Both the position numbers and the translations under genes were made by a program. The notes under the pieces were generated by a model that saw only the letters and a program-made list of their open reading frames with translations, searched no databases and had not been told where the DNA came from. Of a DNA stretch of 21,056 bases, positions 7,456 to 15,131 are shown one piece after another. Every line of letters begins with the position of its first letter. The first letter of the stretch is position 1. The stretch covers positions 1 through 21,056 of the forward strand of contig JAISWP010000190.1 in the NCBI GenBank assembly GCA_031271065.1, given 5' to 3'. The stretch is from Synergistaceae bacterium. GTDB lineage: Bacteria > Synergistota > Synergistia > Synergistales > Synergistaceae.

Positions 7456-7485
7456 TATATATCTGTCACATATGTCTCCTGTCAG
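7456..7485 (-). promoter_or_regulatory. Possible sigma-70-type promoter upstream of ftsA
   Basis: On the minus strand CTGACA (7485-7480) and TATATA (7461-7456) are separated by 18 bases, in an AT-rich pocket of an otherwise GC-rich operon. A transcript would start near 7449 and give a leader of about 30 bases before the ftsA TTG. The -35 overlaps the end of ftsQ. The call rests on sequence match only; a dedicated ftsAZ promoter is common in other bacteria. Confidence 0.35.
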
Positions 7486-8287
7486 AAACTGTAAATTTCA
7501 TATCTGTATATGTAGCGTTTATGACCAGCCCCGGCGGCACCCTTCCGGACGACGCGGGATATATGTTTTTCAGCGCAGCCGCCAGCGATAGCCAGTCGGA
7601 AGCGTCATCCTTGAGAATCAATTCCCCCGTGATGCTCTTCTCTGTTCCCAAAAGCACCTGGACCACCTGACGCCCCTCGATCTTTTTCGCCATGAGGCAG
7701 TAAACGTCGTCCCTCCAGCTTATCCGGTCTATCGTGTCGTACCACCTTTTTATTTTTGTTATCGGCAGACTCGACGGATATATATCCCCCATAAATTTTT
7801 CCGAATCTATCGGCAGAGGGAGTTTGGCGTCCCACGAGAGCATCGGGCGATTCGGACGGCTCATTCCGTTTACGGACAGCATGGAGGGCAGATCCGCCCG
7901 CCACATGTATCCGTCCGCCGACAGCCACCACAGCTGAGAATTCCACGATACAGACAGAAAAACCTCCCGCGGCGCCAATTCCACCTTGTATCTGCCCCAC
8001 CCGATCGGTTTCAGCGTCACCGACACCGGATAGAAGTTCTCTATCTTTTTCTCGAACGATTCCCGGCCGAGCATGAGCGCCGGCCAGAAGGCACCTGAAC
8101 CTGCCGGGATAGCCTGCCATATCACGCCGTCCGGAATGACATTCCCATTGTCTACCTCCAGGCTTCTGAGCCTGAAAAAACCGTATCTCATCTCCGCAAA
8201 GTAAACGGCCCCGCATAAAATACTGAGAAGGAGTACATAGCGTCTCCACCTGCGCCGCCGAGGCGTTTTTTCAGCACGGTAAGCCAA
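7466..8287 (-). CDS. ftsQ: Cell division protein FtsQ/DivIB
   Basis: This 273-residue bitopic membrane protein has a short arginine-rich cytoplasmic tail (TPRRRRWRR, 8-16), one transmembrane helix at about 17-32, and a POTRA-like region (about 38-105) beginning FFRLRSLEVDNGNVIPDG. A beta domain fills the rest. FtsQ/DivIB links FtsL and its partner FtsB/DivIC to the septal synthase; sequences diverge fast, so the call rests on topology, POTRA pattern and position between murB and ftsA. The start is a TTG at 8287 with GAGGTGA nine bases upstream, overlapping the end of murB by 17 bases. There is no in-frame ATG before the end of the membrane helix. The last codon is ATG followed by TGA. Confidence 0.88.
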   Translation of the reverse strand: MAYRAEKTPRRRRWRRYVLLLSILCGAVYFAEMRYGFFRLRSLEVDNGNVIPDGVIWQAIPAGSGAFWPALMLGRESFEKKIENFYPVSVTLKPIGWGRYKVELAPREVFLSVSWNSQLWWLSADGYMWRADLPSMLSVNGMSRPNRPMLSWDAKLPLPIDSEKFMGDIYPSSLPITKIKRWYDTIDRISWRDDVYCLMAKKIEGRQVVQVLLGTEKSITGELILKDDASDWLSLAAALKNIYPASSGRVPPGLVINATYTDMKFTVSDRRHM

Positions 8288-9182
8288 ATATTTTCACCTC
8301 GAACGCGAGCCTTGCCCCGAACATATCCTCCACCTTTTTCCTGCATGAAAGGGCAAGCGAGAGTATATCCACCGCGCTGCAGCCCCCGGCGTTTTCTATG
8401 AAATTGGCGTGAAGTTCGGAAACCCGGGCGCCTCCTACAGACATGCCCTTGCATCCGGACGCCTCCAGCATCCGGCCGGCGCTGCCGCCGGACGGATTCT
8501 TAAAGACGCATCCAGCCGTGCGGGACGATACCGGCTGACTGCGTCTGCCCTCCATGACTTTTCTCACCGCCTCGGAGACTTCCTCTGCCGTCGAGCGCTT
8601 CAGTCTGAATACCGCGGACAGGACGACCCTCCGCCCGCCCAGAAGGAATCCGCATTTTCTGTAGCCCCAGTCCATATCCTCGCCCGAGACTTCCGTTTTC
8701 GAACCGTCTGGCTCCAATACGTTCACTCTGTACACAGACTGACCTACGGCTCCGCAGGCGCCGCCGGCGTTGCCCGCGACAGCCCCGCCGACCGTTCCCG
8801 GTATGCCGGCTGCCATCTCCAGCCCGCTCCATCCGTTTTTGACCGACAGAGACAGCGCCTCCCGCAGGGGAGTTCCGGCCATGCACTCGAGCATGACGCA
8901 GTCCCCGCGTTCTTCGGCAGACGCGCCGGAAATTCCGGTCATGAGCACCACGGGCGTCCCGAGCGCGTCGTCGCTTATGAGCACGTTGGAACCGCCGCCA
9001 AGCACATAAAAAACACCGCCGCTGCCGTGTATCCACCTCAGCGCCGCGGCAAGATCCGTCTCGCAGCGCGGAGTAAAGAGGGTTTCCGCGATTCCGCCCA
9101 CACCCCAGGTGGTATAAGCGGAAAGCGGCGCGTTATACCGGACGCAGGTGCCCGGGAGGTCAGGCGCTGACGGCCTCTTCAT
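8271..9182 (-). CDS. murB: UDP-N-acetylenolpyruvoylglucosamine reductase MurB
   Basis: MurB is the FAD- and NADPH-dependent reductase that makes UDP-MurNAc. The 303-residue protein shows the N-terminal YTTWGVGG (23-30), the FAD-binding loop GGGSNVL (62-68), AGIPGTVGGAVAGNAG (125-140), and the C-terminal substrate domain. It lacks the insertion of E. coli-type (type I) enzymes, so it is type II. The proton donor position in GCVFKNP (224-230) is a cysteine (C225) rather than the usual serine, a replacement seen in other type II members. It overlaps the end of murC by 23 bases; its GGAG site is rather far from the ATG (about 13 bases), so coupled re-initiation is likely. Confidence 0.97.
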   Translation of the reverse strand: MKRPSAPDLPGTCVRYNAPLSAYTTWGVGGIAETLFTPRCETDLAAALRWIHGSGGVFYVLGGGSNVLISDDALGTPVVLMTGISGASAEERGDCVMLECMAGTPLREALSLSVKNGWSGLEMAAGIPGTVGGAVAGNAGGACGAVGQSVYRVNVLEPDGSKTEVSGEDMDWGYRKCGFLLGGRRVVLSAVFRLKRSTAEEVSEAVRKVMEGRRSQPVSSRTAGCVFKNPSGGSAGRMLEASGCKGMSVGGARVSELHANFIENAGGCSAVDILSLALSCRKKVEDMFGARLAFEVKIFGLPC

Positions 9183-10557
9183 CGCTATGCGGCTTCTCCT
9201 TCAGGCGTTTTAATATATGTCTGCTGAGATACTCTATGCTCCCGGCTCCCACCGTGAGTACCATGTCCCCGGGGCGAACCGCGCCGCACACCTGCTCTGC
9301 GGCTTCCTGAAAATCCGCGTATACGGCCGCGTCGGACCGCCCGAGCGAGTGAAGCTCGTCCGTGATGAGGAAAGATGAAACTCCGGGGATCGGCGCCTCG
9401 TCAGCGGAATATATCGGCAGGAGGTATATCCGGCCGGCTTTCCTCAGGACCGAGGCGAAATCCCTGTACAGGGCCTGTGTTCTGGTGTACCTGTGGGGCT
9501 GAAAGACCACGTGCAGGCTGCGGCTGAAAGCTCCCTCCATAGCCGCTATCGTCGCGGCTATCTCGCGGGGATGATGACCATAATCGTCGTATATCAGGAT
9601 GTCGTCGACATCTCCTATGAACTGCAGCCTGCGCTTGGCCCCCTTAAATATACCCAGCGACTTCTGCGCCGACTCGAAGGGGATTCCCATGGCTTCCGCC
9701 GCCGCAAAGGCAGCGAGTGAATTGAGAGCGTTATGTTCGCCGGATACTTTCAGCCTGGCCTCGCCGACGGCGCGTCCGTTTCGTATCACATCATATCTGA
9801 CCCCGCCGCCGGAGAGATGTTCCAGTCCGGAGGCGCCCCAATCCCAGCCGGAACCCCAGCCATACGTGACCGCTTTATCGGGGCCGCTCTGCAGCATCCG
9901 CTGAACACCCTCGTCCTCCCCGCACACTATCGCAGGCGCTCCGTTTTTGCGGCCCGATACGAATCTGGAAAAGGCATCTATGACCGAGTCGTACGTCGGA
10001 TAATGATCGACATGATCCCAATCGATGTTTGTGATCACCGTGACCGCCGGCGAGAAGAGCTCAAAGGATCCGTCGCTCTCGTCGAGTTCAGCCACCATGT
10101 AACTGCCGCTGCCCAGCTTTGCGTTGCATCCGATGTCGGACAATTCCCCTCCGATGGCAACCGTGGGATCGAGTCCGGCCAGCTCCGCTATGAGAGAGAT
10201 CATGGACGATGTGGTCGTCTTCCCGTGAGTGCCGGCCACTCCGACCCCCAGACGCCCGTTGAATATGGAACTCAGTATTTCCGCCCTGCGCGCCACAGTT
10301 ATGCCGCGCTTGCGGGCTTCTACGAGCTCGGGGTGATCCTGCGGAATGGCGCTCGTGTGTATGATGAGCGACGGCTTGTAGTGGTCCAGATGTGATTTGT
10401 GATGTCCCGAGCATACCTCGACACCCTCTCTGCGGATTTTTTCGACATAGAAGGAATTATCCGTGTCGCATCCGCTGACCGTGTGTCCCATCGAATGGAG
10501 CAGGAGCGCGAGCCCGCTCATTCCGGCTCCGCCTATCCCCATGAGATGAATGCTCAT
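9160..10557 (-). CDS. murC: UDP-N-acetylmuramate--L-alanine ligase MurC
   Basis: MurC adds L-alanine to UDP-MurNAc, using ATP. The 465-residue protein begins MSIHLMGIGGAGMSGLA, the standard MurC N-terminal dinucleotide-like fold. It carries the ATP loop GTHGKTTT (109-116), the substrate-site DESDGSFE, NIDWDHVDHY, the DDYGHHPREI block and FQPHRYTRT. The ATG at 10557 is preferred because the family begins at this motif and AAAGGA precedes it. The frame is open for 38 more codons, but these overlap murG and look unlike MurC. murG ends 25 bases upstream. murC is not fused to murB or ddl, and no ddl is present nearby. Confidence 0.98.
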   Translation of the reverse strand: MSIHLMGIGGAGMSGLALLLHSMGHTVSGCDTDNSFYVEKIRREGVEVCSGHHKSHLDHYKPSLIIHTSAIPQDHPELVEARKRGITVARRAEILSSIFNGRLGVGVAGTHGKTTTSSMISLIAELAGLDPTVAIGGELSDIGCNAKLGSGSYMVAELDESDGSFELFSPAVTVITNIDWDHVDHYPTYDSVIDAFSRFVSGRKNGAPAIVCGEDEGVQRMLQSGPDKAVTYGWGSGWDWGASGLEHLSGGGVRYDVIRNGRAVGEARLKVSGEHNALNSLAAFAAAEAMGIPFESAQKSLGIFKGAKRRLQFIGDVDDILIYDDYGHHPREIAATIAAMEGAFSRSLHVVFQPHRYTRTQALYRDFASVLRKAGRIYLLPIYSADEAPIPGVSSFLITDELHSLGRSDAAVYADFQEAAEQVCGAVRPGDMVLTVGAGSIEYLSRHILKRLKEKPHSDEEAVSA

Positions 10558-10582
10558 ACATCCTTTTATATCTATGAAGGCT

Positions 10583-11704
10583 TCAGCCCTCAAGTTCAAC
10601 CTCTCCCTTCCTGGAAGCAATGGCATAACACAACAATTTCCGACAAAATGTCTCGCCGGACACGTTTGCATTATACAGCATCTTCTCCGTGCTGCCGTTT
10701 ATATCCCCGAAAAGGTCCTGGAGTTTCAGCAGTTTTTCCGCCAAATCATTAAGCGGATCTTCAAGTTCATCCCAGATCACTATTCTCTTTCCGTCCGCGG
10801 CGGCGCGCGCGTTTTTCATCTGATGGTCATCCGCCGCGCCCCGCCAGGGAGCGATGACAGCCGGGACGCCGAGAGATATGATCTCGGACAGGGTGGATGC
10901 CCCTCCCCGCGCCATTACGATATCCGCCGCGGCATAAAGAGGAGTGATGTCCCACATGCGAGGCAGCAGCGTCACATTGCCCTCCGCACGGGGCGAGTCC
11001 GCCGAGGAGTCGACGGCCAGAAACCTCCAGGAGGACATACCGTCGGTCTTCGCGAGCTCCCCGATGATGTCCAGCATATTTCCGCTTCCCAGTGAACCGG
11101 TCATCACGGCCGTCACCGGCCCGCAGTTTTCCGCCGGGATGCCCAGAAGGCGCCGCGCCTCGTCTTTGTCCATATTTCGAAAACGCCGTATCGGAACGCC
11201 CACTTCCATGTAATTGTCTCTCCTTATAGGCTCGCACTCCTTCCATCCAGAAGCGACAGGAATTTTCATAAATGAGGCGATTCTGGCGGCCCGTCCCGCT
11301 CTTGCGTTCTGTTCGTGCAGTATCGACCGGACTTTGCACAATTTTCCCGCCAGCATGACAGGCAAAGAGACGTATCCGCCGAAGAGAATACAGATATCCG
11401 GCGAGATTTTTTTGAGCCAGCGCCGCGCCTCGAAGAAACTGCGGAACAGTTCGGCCCACCTCTCGAGCATCTTGAACCCGGAGGCGCCTATCGGAGAACC
11501 GGAGGCGCTCACCACCAGCGGTTCTATGTCGGATACCCGGTATATTTCGAGCTCGATGGGACGCGAACCGGATATGAACGTCAGATCGATGTCCGGGTAT
11601 TCCCTTTTCAGCCAGCCGCCGAACGCTATGGCCGGCATTATATGGCCCCCCGTTCCTCCGGCTGCCAGCACCACTCTGGATATCTCCCCGCCACGACCTT
11701 TCAT
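10583..11704 (-). CDS. murG: Lipid II synthase MurG
   Basis: MurG is the peripheral membrane glycosyltransferase (GT28) that adds GlcNAc to lipid I, making lipid II. The 373-residue protein has the glycine-rich loop AAGGTGGHIMPA (14-25), GGYVSLP, the HEQNARAGRAAR segment, and the UDP-GlcNAc site RGGASTLSE followed by GVPAVIAPW and ADDHQMKNAR, all diagnostic. It starts at the ATG at 11704, overlapping the ftsW TGA by one base, or at the GTG one codon earlier, giving a GTGA overlap; GGGAGG lies upstream. Longer readings in this frame only run through ftsW and are not real. The C-terminal tail past residue 345 is ordinary. Confidence 0.98.
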   Translation of the reverse strand: MKGRGGEISRVVLAAGGTGGHIMPAIAFGGWLKREYPDIDLTFISGSRPIELEIYRVSDIEPLVVSASGSPIGASGFKMLERWAELFRSFFEARRWLKKISPDICILFGGYVSLPVMLAGKLCKVRSILHEQNARAGRAARIASFMKIPVASGWKECEPIRRDNYMEVGVPIRRFRNMDKDEARRLLGIPAENCGPVTAVMTGSLGSGNMLDIIGELAKTDGMSSWRFLAVDSSADSPRAEGNVTLLPRMWDITPLYAAADIVMARGGASTLSEIISLGVPAVIAPWRGAADDHQMKNARAAADGKRIVIWDELEDPLNDLAEKLLKLQDLFGDINGSTEKMLYNANVSGETFCRKLLCYAIASRKGEVELEG

Positions 11705-12825
11705 CACATCTCGCCTCCCGACGAGTCCTTCTGCAGACGAAGCAGGATACCGACCCTCATCCATGCCATGATCAGAGCGCTGCCGCCGTAGCTTATGAAG
11801 GGAAGGGGGATGCCTGTGAGCGGCATCAAGTTGGTGACGCCGGCGATATTTATGAAAAAGGGTATTATTATAGTCAGAGTGATCCCCCATACCACCGATG
11901 TCCGGTAGCCGTCCGGGGTCCTGTTGTAGAGAGAACGGCACCTGATGAGCCACAGGAACATCAGCGCCATCACCCCGAGGGTCCCTATGAGCCCGAGCTC
12001 CTCGCCCATAGCGGCGTAGATGAAGTCCGTGTACGCCGCCGGCAGATATTGCAGTTTTTGGAGGCCATGACCGAGGCCCGCGCCCCAGGCGCCTCCGTTC
12101 GCGAACGCTATGAGCCCTTGGATGGTCTGAAAACCGGTGTCCAGGGGATCCGCGTATGGATCCCGGTAAGCGTTGATGCGCCTCATCCTGTACGGCTCGG
12201 CCAGAATCAGGATCAGCAGGGCGGCGGCGCACAGCACGCAGGCGGCGATAGGATACGTCCAGCCAAACCTTTCCACGAACATCCCCATACCGACCATTAT
12301 GAGAAATATGGTGGATCCGAGGTCAGGCTGTATCAGCAGGGGAACGGCCGAGACCGCAAGCAGTACACATGCGAGCCGGAAACTTTTCCAGGGATCCAGC
12401 CGGTGTCTTTCAAACACCTTTCCGGATTCGAGCACCACAGCCAGTATCATGATTTCGGACGGCTGAACGGATATACCTGCTATCCTTATCCACCGGCTTG
12501 CCCCGCCCGCAGCGCTTCCGACTCCCGGAACCAGCGTAGCCGCCAGCATCAAGACGGACAGGACCCAGAAGGCTCCGGCTGTTTTGTACCAGAAGCGGGT
12601 GGGCAGGCAGAAAGTCACGAGCATTGTCGTAAAGCCGAGACCGAGGGAACGCAGCTGCCTCGCTCCCATGGTGAAAGGAGTGCCGGAGACATCATAAGCG
12701 AAGTTGCTGGTGGTAGAAATCACCATGAGTATCCCCAGGCCGCTCAGGGAAAGAGGTATCACCCAGAGCCATATATCGGTCTTTCCCACTGGTTCCTCCG
12801 GTTTCAAAGAAACTTCACCGTACAT
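11704..12825 (-). CDS. ftsW: Septal peptidoglycan polymerase FtsW (SEDS family)
   Basis: FtsW is the multi-pass SEDS glycosyltransferase that polymerises lipid II at the septum together with its cognate class B PBP (here the ftsI product). The 373-residue protein has about ten hydrophobic segments. It carries the SEDS landmarks RWIRIAGISVQPSE (111-124), QPDLGS (166-171), the catalytic-region Asp in TDFIYAAMGEELG (D267), and GIPLPFISYGGSAL (338-351). Position inside the mur block and next to murD and murG supports FtsW rather than RodA or SpoVE. The ATG overlaps the murD stop by 11 bases, with GGAG upstream. The protein ends in Met-stop (ATGTGA), which merges with the murG start. Confidence 0.97.
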   Translation of the reverse strand: MYGEVSLKPEEPVGKTDIWLWVIPLSLSGLGILMVISTTSNFAYDVSGTPFTMGARQLRSLGLGFTTMLVTFCLPTRFWYKTAGAFWVLSVLMLAATLVPGVGSAAGGASRWIRIAGISVQPSEIMILAVVLESGKVFERHRLDPWKSFRLACVLLAVSAVPLLIQPDLGSTIFLIMVGMGMFVERFGWTYPIAACVLCAAALLILILAEPYRMRRINAYRDPYADPLDTGFQTIQGLIAFANGGAWGAGLGHGLQKLQYLPAAYTDFIYAAMGEELGLIGTLGVMALMFLWLIRCRSLYNRTPDGYRTSVVWGITLTIIIPFFINIAGVTNLMPLTGIPLPFISYGGSALIMAWMRVGILLRLQKDSSGGEM

Positions 12826-14170
12826 CGTATTCTCCGCCCGCGTATCGGAGTACCAATGACGCGAAATGATCCCCGCGTTCCTTGTAATTGGCGTAGGCGT
12901 CCCAGCTGGTGCACGCGGGAGACAGGAGCACCGAGTCCCCCGGGCGGGCCATACAGACGGCGGCGCGCACCGCGTTTTCCATGTCCCTCGCCTCTGTGAA
13001 ACTCCCGTATCCGACGCCGGACAGTATGGAAGCCATCGCCCCAGACTCCTCCCCTATGAGCAGCGCGTGCTTCGCGTATTTTTTGAGAGGCCCCGCAAGG
13101 GAGGAATAATCTTCACCCTTGCCCCGGCCTCCGAGTATGACTATATGAGGCCCCTCTATGGAGGACATGGCGGTGACGGACGCAGCGATGTTAGTTCCCT
13201 TGGAGTCATCTATGTACCGGACTCCGCCCTTCGACAGGACGAGACTGCACCTGTGAGGGGGCGCCTCGTAGGAGGGCAGGGAGTCTCTAGCCGCGGTTTC
13301 GTCCAGTCCGAGCATACGCACGGCGGCCATCGCCATGGCGGTGTTCTCCATGTTGTGAGAGCCAATCAGCTTCGTCTCGTCGAAATCGAACAGTTTCGAG
13401 CCGGACATAAACGCCGCTCTTTCCCCGTGATCTAGAGTTATGGAGTCGTCCGACCGGGAGTCCCACTCGAGATAACGCGCATTTGTACCGGAGGCCCGCA
13501 ACGCCCCGGCGTCCCTGCGCTGCAGTATCGTAAAACCGCCCTCGGCGAAGGTCAGTATCTTCGCCTTAGCGGCCGCGTATTTTTCGTAAGAGCCGTGCCA
13601 GTCGATATGATCCGGGGCCAGATTGGTCACCGCCGCTCCGGCGAGTACGATCGACTCTGCCCAGTGGAGCTGAAAACTGCTGAGTTCGAGCGCTATATAT
13701 CCGCAGTCCGAGCCGGCAAAGTCCGCTATCGGACTCCCGATATTGCCGGCAGCCGCGCACTTTACGCCGCACGACCTTATCAAATGCCCGATAAGCGAGG
13801 TGGTGGTCGTCTTTCCGTTGCTTCCGGTGACTCCTATGACCCTGGATGTTATATGCGGCATCACGAAATCGAGCTCGCCTACGGGAACGACTCCCCTGTC
13901 CGCCAGCATCCCGATCACCGGAGCGTCCGGAGGAAAGCCGGACCCCACTACGATTACGTCGGCGGCCATAGAGCGTTCAGTATGTCCGCCCTGCTCGTAC
14001 TCTATCCCGGCGGAACCTAAAGACGCGGCCGCCCGGTCCGATATCCCCCCGGCGTCGGACACGAATACACGGGCGCCGAGCCTCCGGGCAAGGAGCGCGA
14101 TGGAAACGCCGCTCAGTCCTGCGCCCAGGACCGTTACATCCAGACCCGTGATGTCCTTCTTATAAGACAC
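12815..14170 (-). CDS. murD: UDP-N-acetylmuramoylalanine--D-glutamate ligase MurD
   Basis: MurD adds D-glutamate to UDP-MurNAc-L-Ala. The 451-residue protein has the N-terminal Rossmann start VTVLGAGLSGVS (12-23), the ATP loop GVTGSNGKTTTT (113-124, K120), LELSSFQLHW, NLAPDHIDWHGSYEKY, DDSKGTNIAAS and the C-terminal LLSPACTSWDAY...ERGDHF. Those last blocks separate MurD from the other Mur ligases. It starts at a GTG at 14170 with AGGAG about 8 bases upstream and overlaps the mraY TAA by 11 bases. It is complete, with no unusual residues noted. Confidence 0.98.
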   Translation of the reverse strand: MSYKKDITGLDVTVLGAGLSGVSIALLARRLGARVFVSDAGGISDRAAASLGSAGIEYEQGGHTERSMAADVIVVGSGFPPDAPVIGMLADRGVVPVGELDFVMPHITSRVIGVTGSNGKTTTTSLIGHLIRSCGVKCAAAGNIGSPIADFAGSDCGYIALELSSFQLHWAESIVLAGAAVTNLAPDHIDWHGSYEKYAAAKAKILTFAEGGFTILQRRDAGALRASGTNARYLEWDSRSDDSITLDHGERAAFMSGSKLFDFDETKLIGSHNMENTAMAMAAVRMLGLDETAARDSLPSYEAPPHRCSLVLSKGGVRYIDDSKGTNIAASVTAMSSIEGPHIVILGGRGKGEDYSSLAGPLKKYAKHALLIGEESGAMASILSGVGYGSFTEARDMENAVRAAVCMARPGDSVLLSPACTSWDAYANYKERGDHFASLVLRYAGGEYDVR

Positions 14171-15131
14171 CTCTCGCTCCTCCCCTCAAAAACGTCTCTA
14201 TAAAAATCATTATTACGATCATTCCCGCCATGTGAACCAAAAGAAACCTGGCGACGATGGCCGGTTCGCTCCATCCCGACAGTTCGAAATGGTGGTGGAG
14301 GGGGCTCATCCTGAATACCCTTTTTCCCAAAACACGTATTGTGAATATTTGTAAAGCTGAAGTCATCAGCTCTATGCCGAATATAAACCCCGCCGGGATC
14401 AGGAAGGCCAGAGAACGGGCGGACACGCAGAGGCTCACGAGCATGCCGCCCCAGAAGTGGGAGCCTACGTCTCCCATGAACAGCGCAGCTGGATTGGAGT
14501 TGTACCATAGAAACGCGAGAACCGCGGCGAGGCCTAAAGAAGCGGACGCGAGCACGGGGACGTCTTTCGTCCATATGAACATGGCCGCAAGCGAGATGGC
14601 GGCAGCGCCGCCGGCAAGTCCGTCGAGCCCGTCTGTCACATTGACGGCGTTGAGCGCGCCCACGCCCAGGAATACCAGGACCGGCGCGCCGATCCAGACC
14701 GGAACAGGCATGTCAGGGGTGATGTAAATACCGTCCGCTGAGACGAAATATACCCAAACGCCCGTCATTATCGTCTGTAAAAACAGCTTTTGGAGGCTTC
14801 TGAGTCCCTCGCTGGAGCGGCTGACGTATTTCAGAACGTCGTCGCTCAAACCTACCGCTCCGGCCATCAGAGGGTATGACCATATATATACGAGCTCAGT
14901 ACGTCCGGACAGCCCGCACAGGTATATAGAGCCCGCCATCAGGGGCGAGAGCATGAAAACCGCTATGCCTCCCATGCCAGGAGTGCCTTTTTTCCTCATA
15001 TGCCCTTCGGGCCCGTATACCTTTATCGTCTCTCCCAGTCTCATGCGTCTCATCAGCGCTATCCACGCGCTTTCGAGATAGACCGCTGCCGAGAAGAATA
15101 TGAGCGAGAGGCACATGATCTTAAGAGCCAT
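14160..15131 (-). CDS. mraY: Phospho-N-acetylmuramoyl-pentapeptide-transferase MraY
   Basis: MraY is the polytopic membrane enzyme that moves phospho-MurNAc-pentapeptide onto undecaprenyl phosphate, forming lipid I. The protein of about 323 residues shows KKGTPGMGGI, the LSDDVLKY aspartate pair, NAVNVTDGLDGLAGG with the catalytic region, FMGDVGS, and the cytoplasmic histidine loop SPLHHHFELSGW. It has roughly ten membrane helices. I prefer the ATG at 15131, preceded by AGGCGGTGA and giving an 11-base overlap with murF. A GTG three codons upstream (15140) is possible, but its ribosome binding site would be too close. Confidence 0.97.
   Translation of the reverse strand: MALKIMCLSLIFFSAAVYLESAWIALMRRMRLGETIKVYGPEGHMRKKGTPGMGGIAVFMLSPLMAGSIYLCGLSGRTELVYIWSYPLMAGAVGLSDDVLKYVSRSSEGLRSLQKLFLQTIMTGVWVYFVSADGIYITPDMPVPVWIGAPVLVFLGVGALNAVNVTDGLDGLAGGAAAISLAAMFIWTKDVPVLASASLGLAAVLAFLWYNSNPAALFMGDVGSHFWGGMLVSLCVSARSLAFLIPAGFIFGIELMTSALQIFTIRVLGKRVFRMSPLHHHFELSGWSEPAIVARFLLVHMAGMIVIMIFIETFLRGGARGVL

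Noticed and set aside
11705..12232. Long upstream extension of the murG frame
   Set aside because: It runs inside ftsW and is Arg/His-rich; GGTGGH sits at the expected distance from the ATG at 11704.
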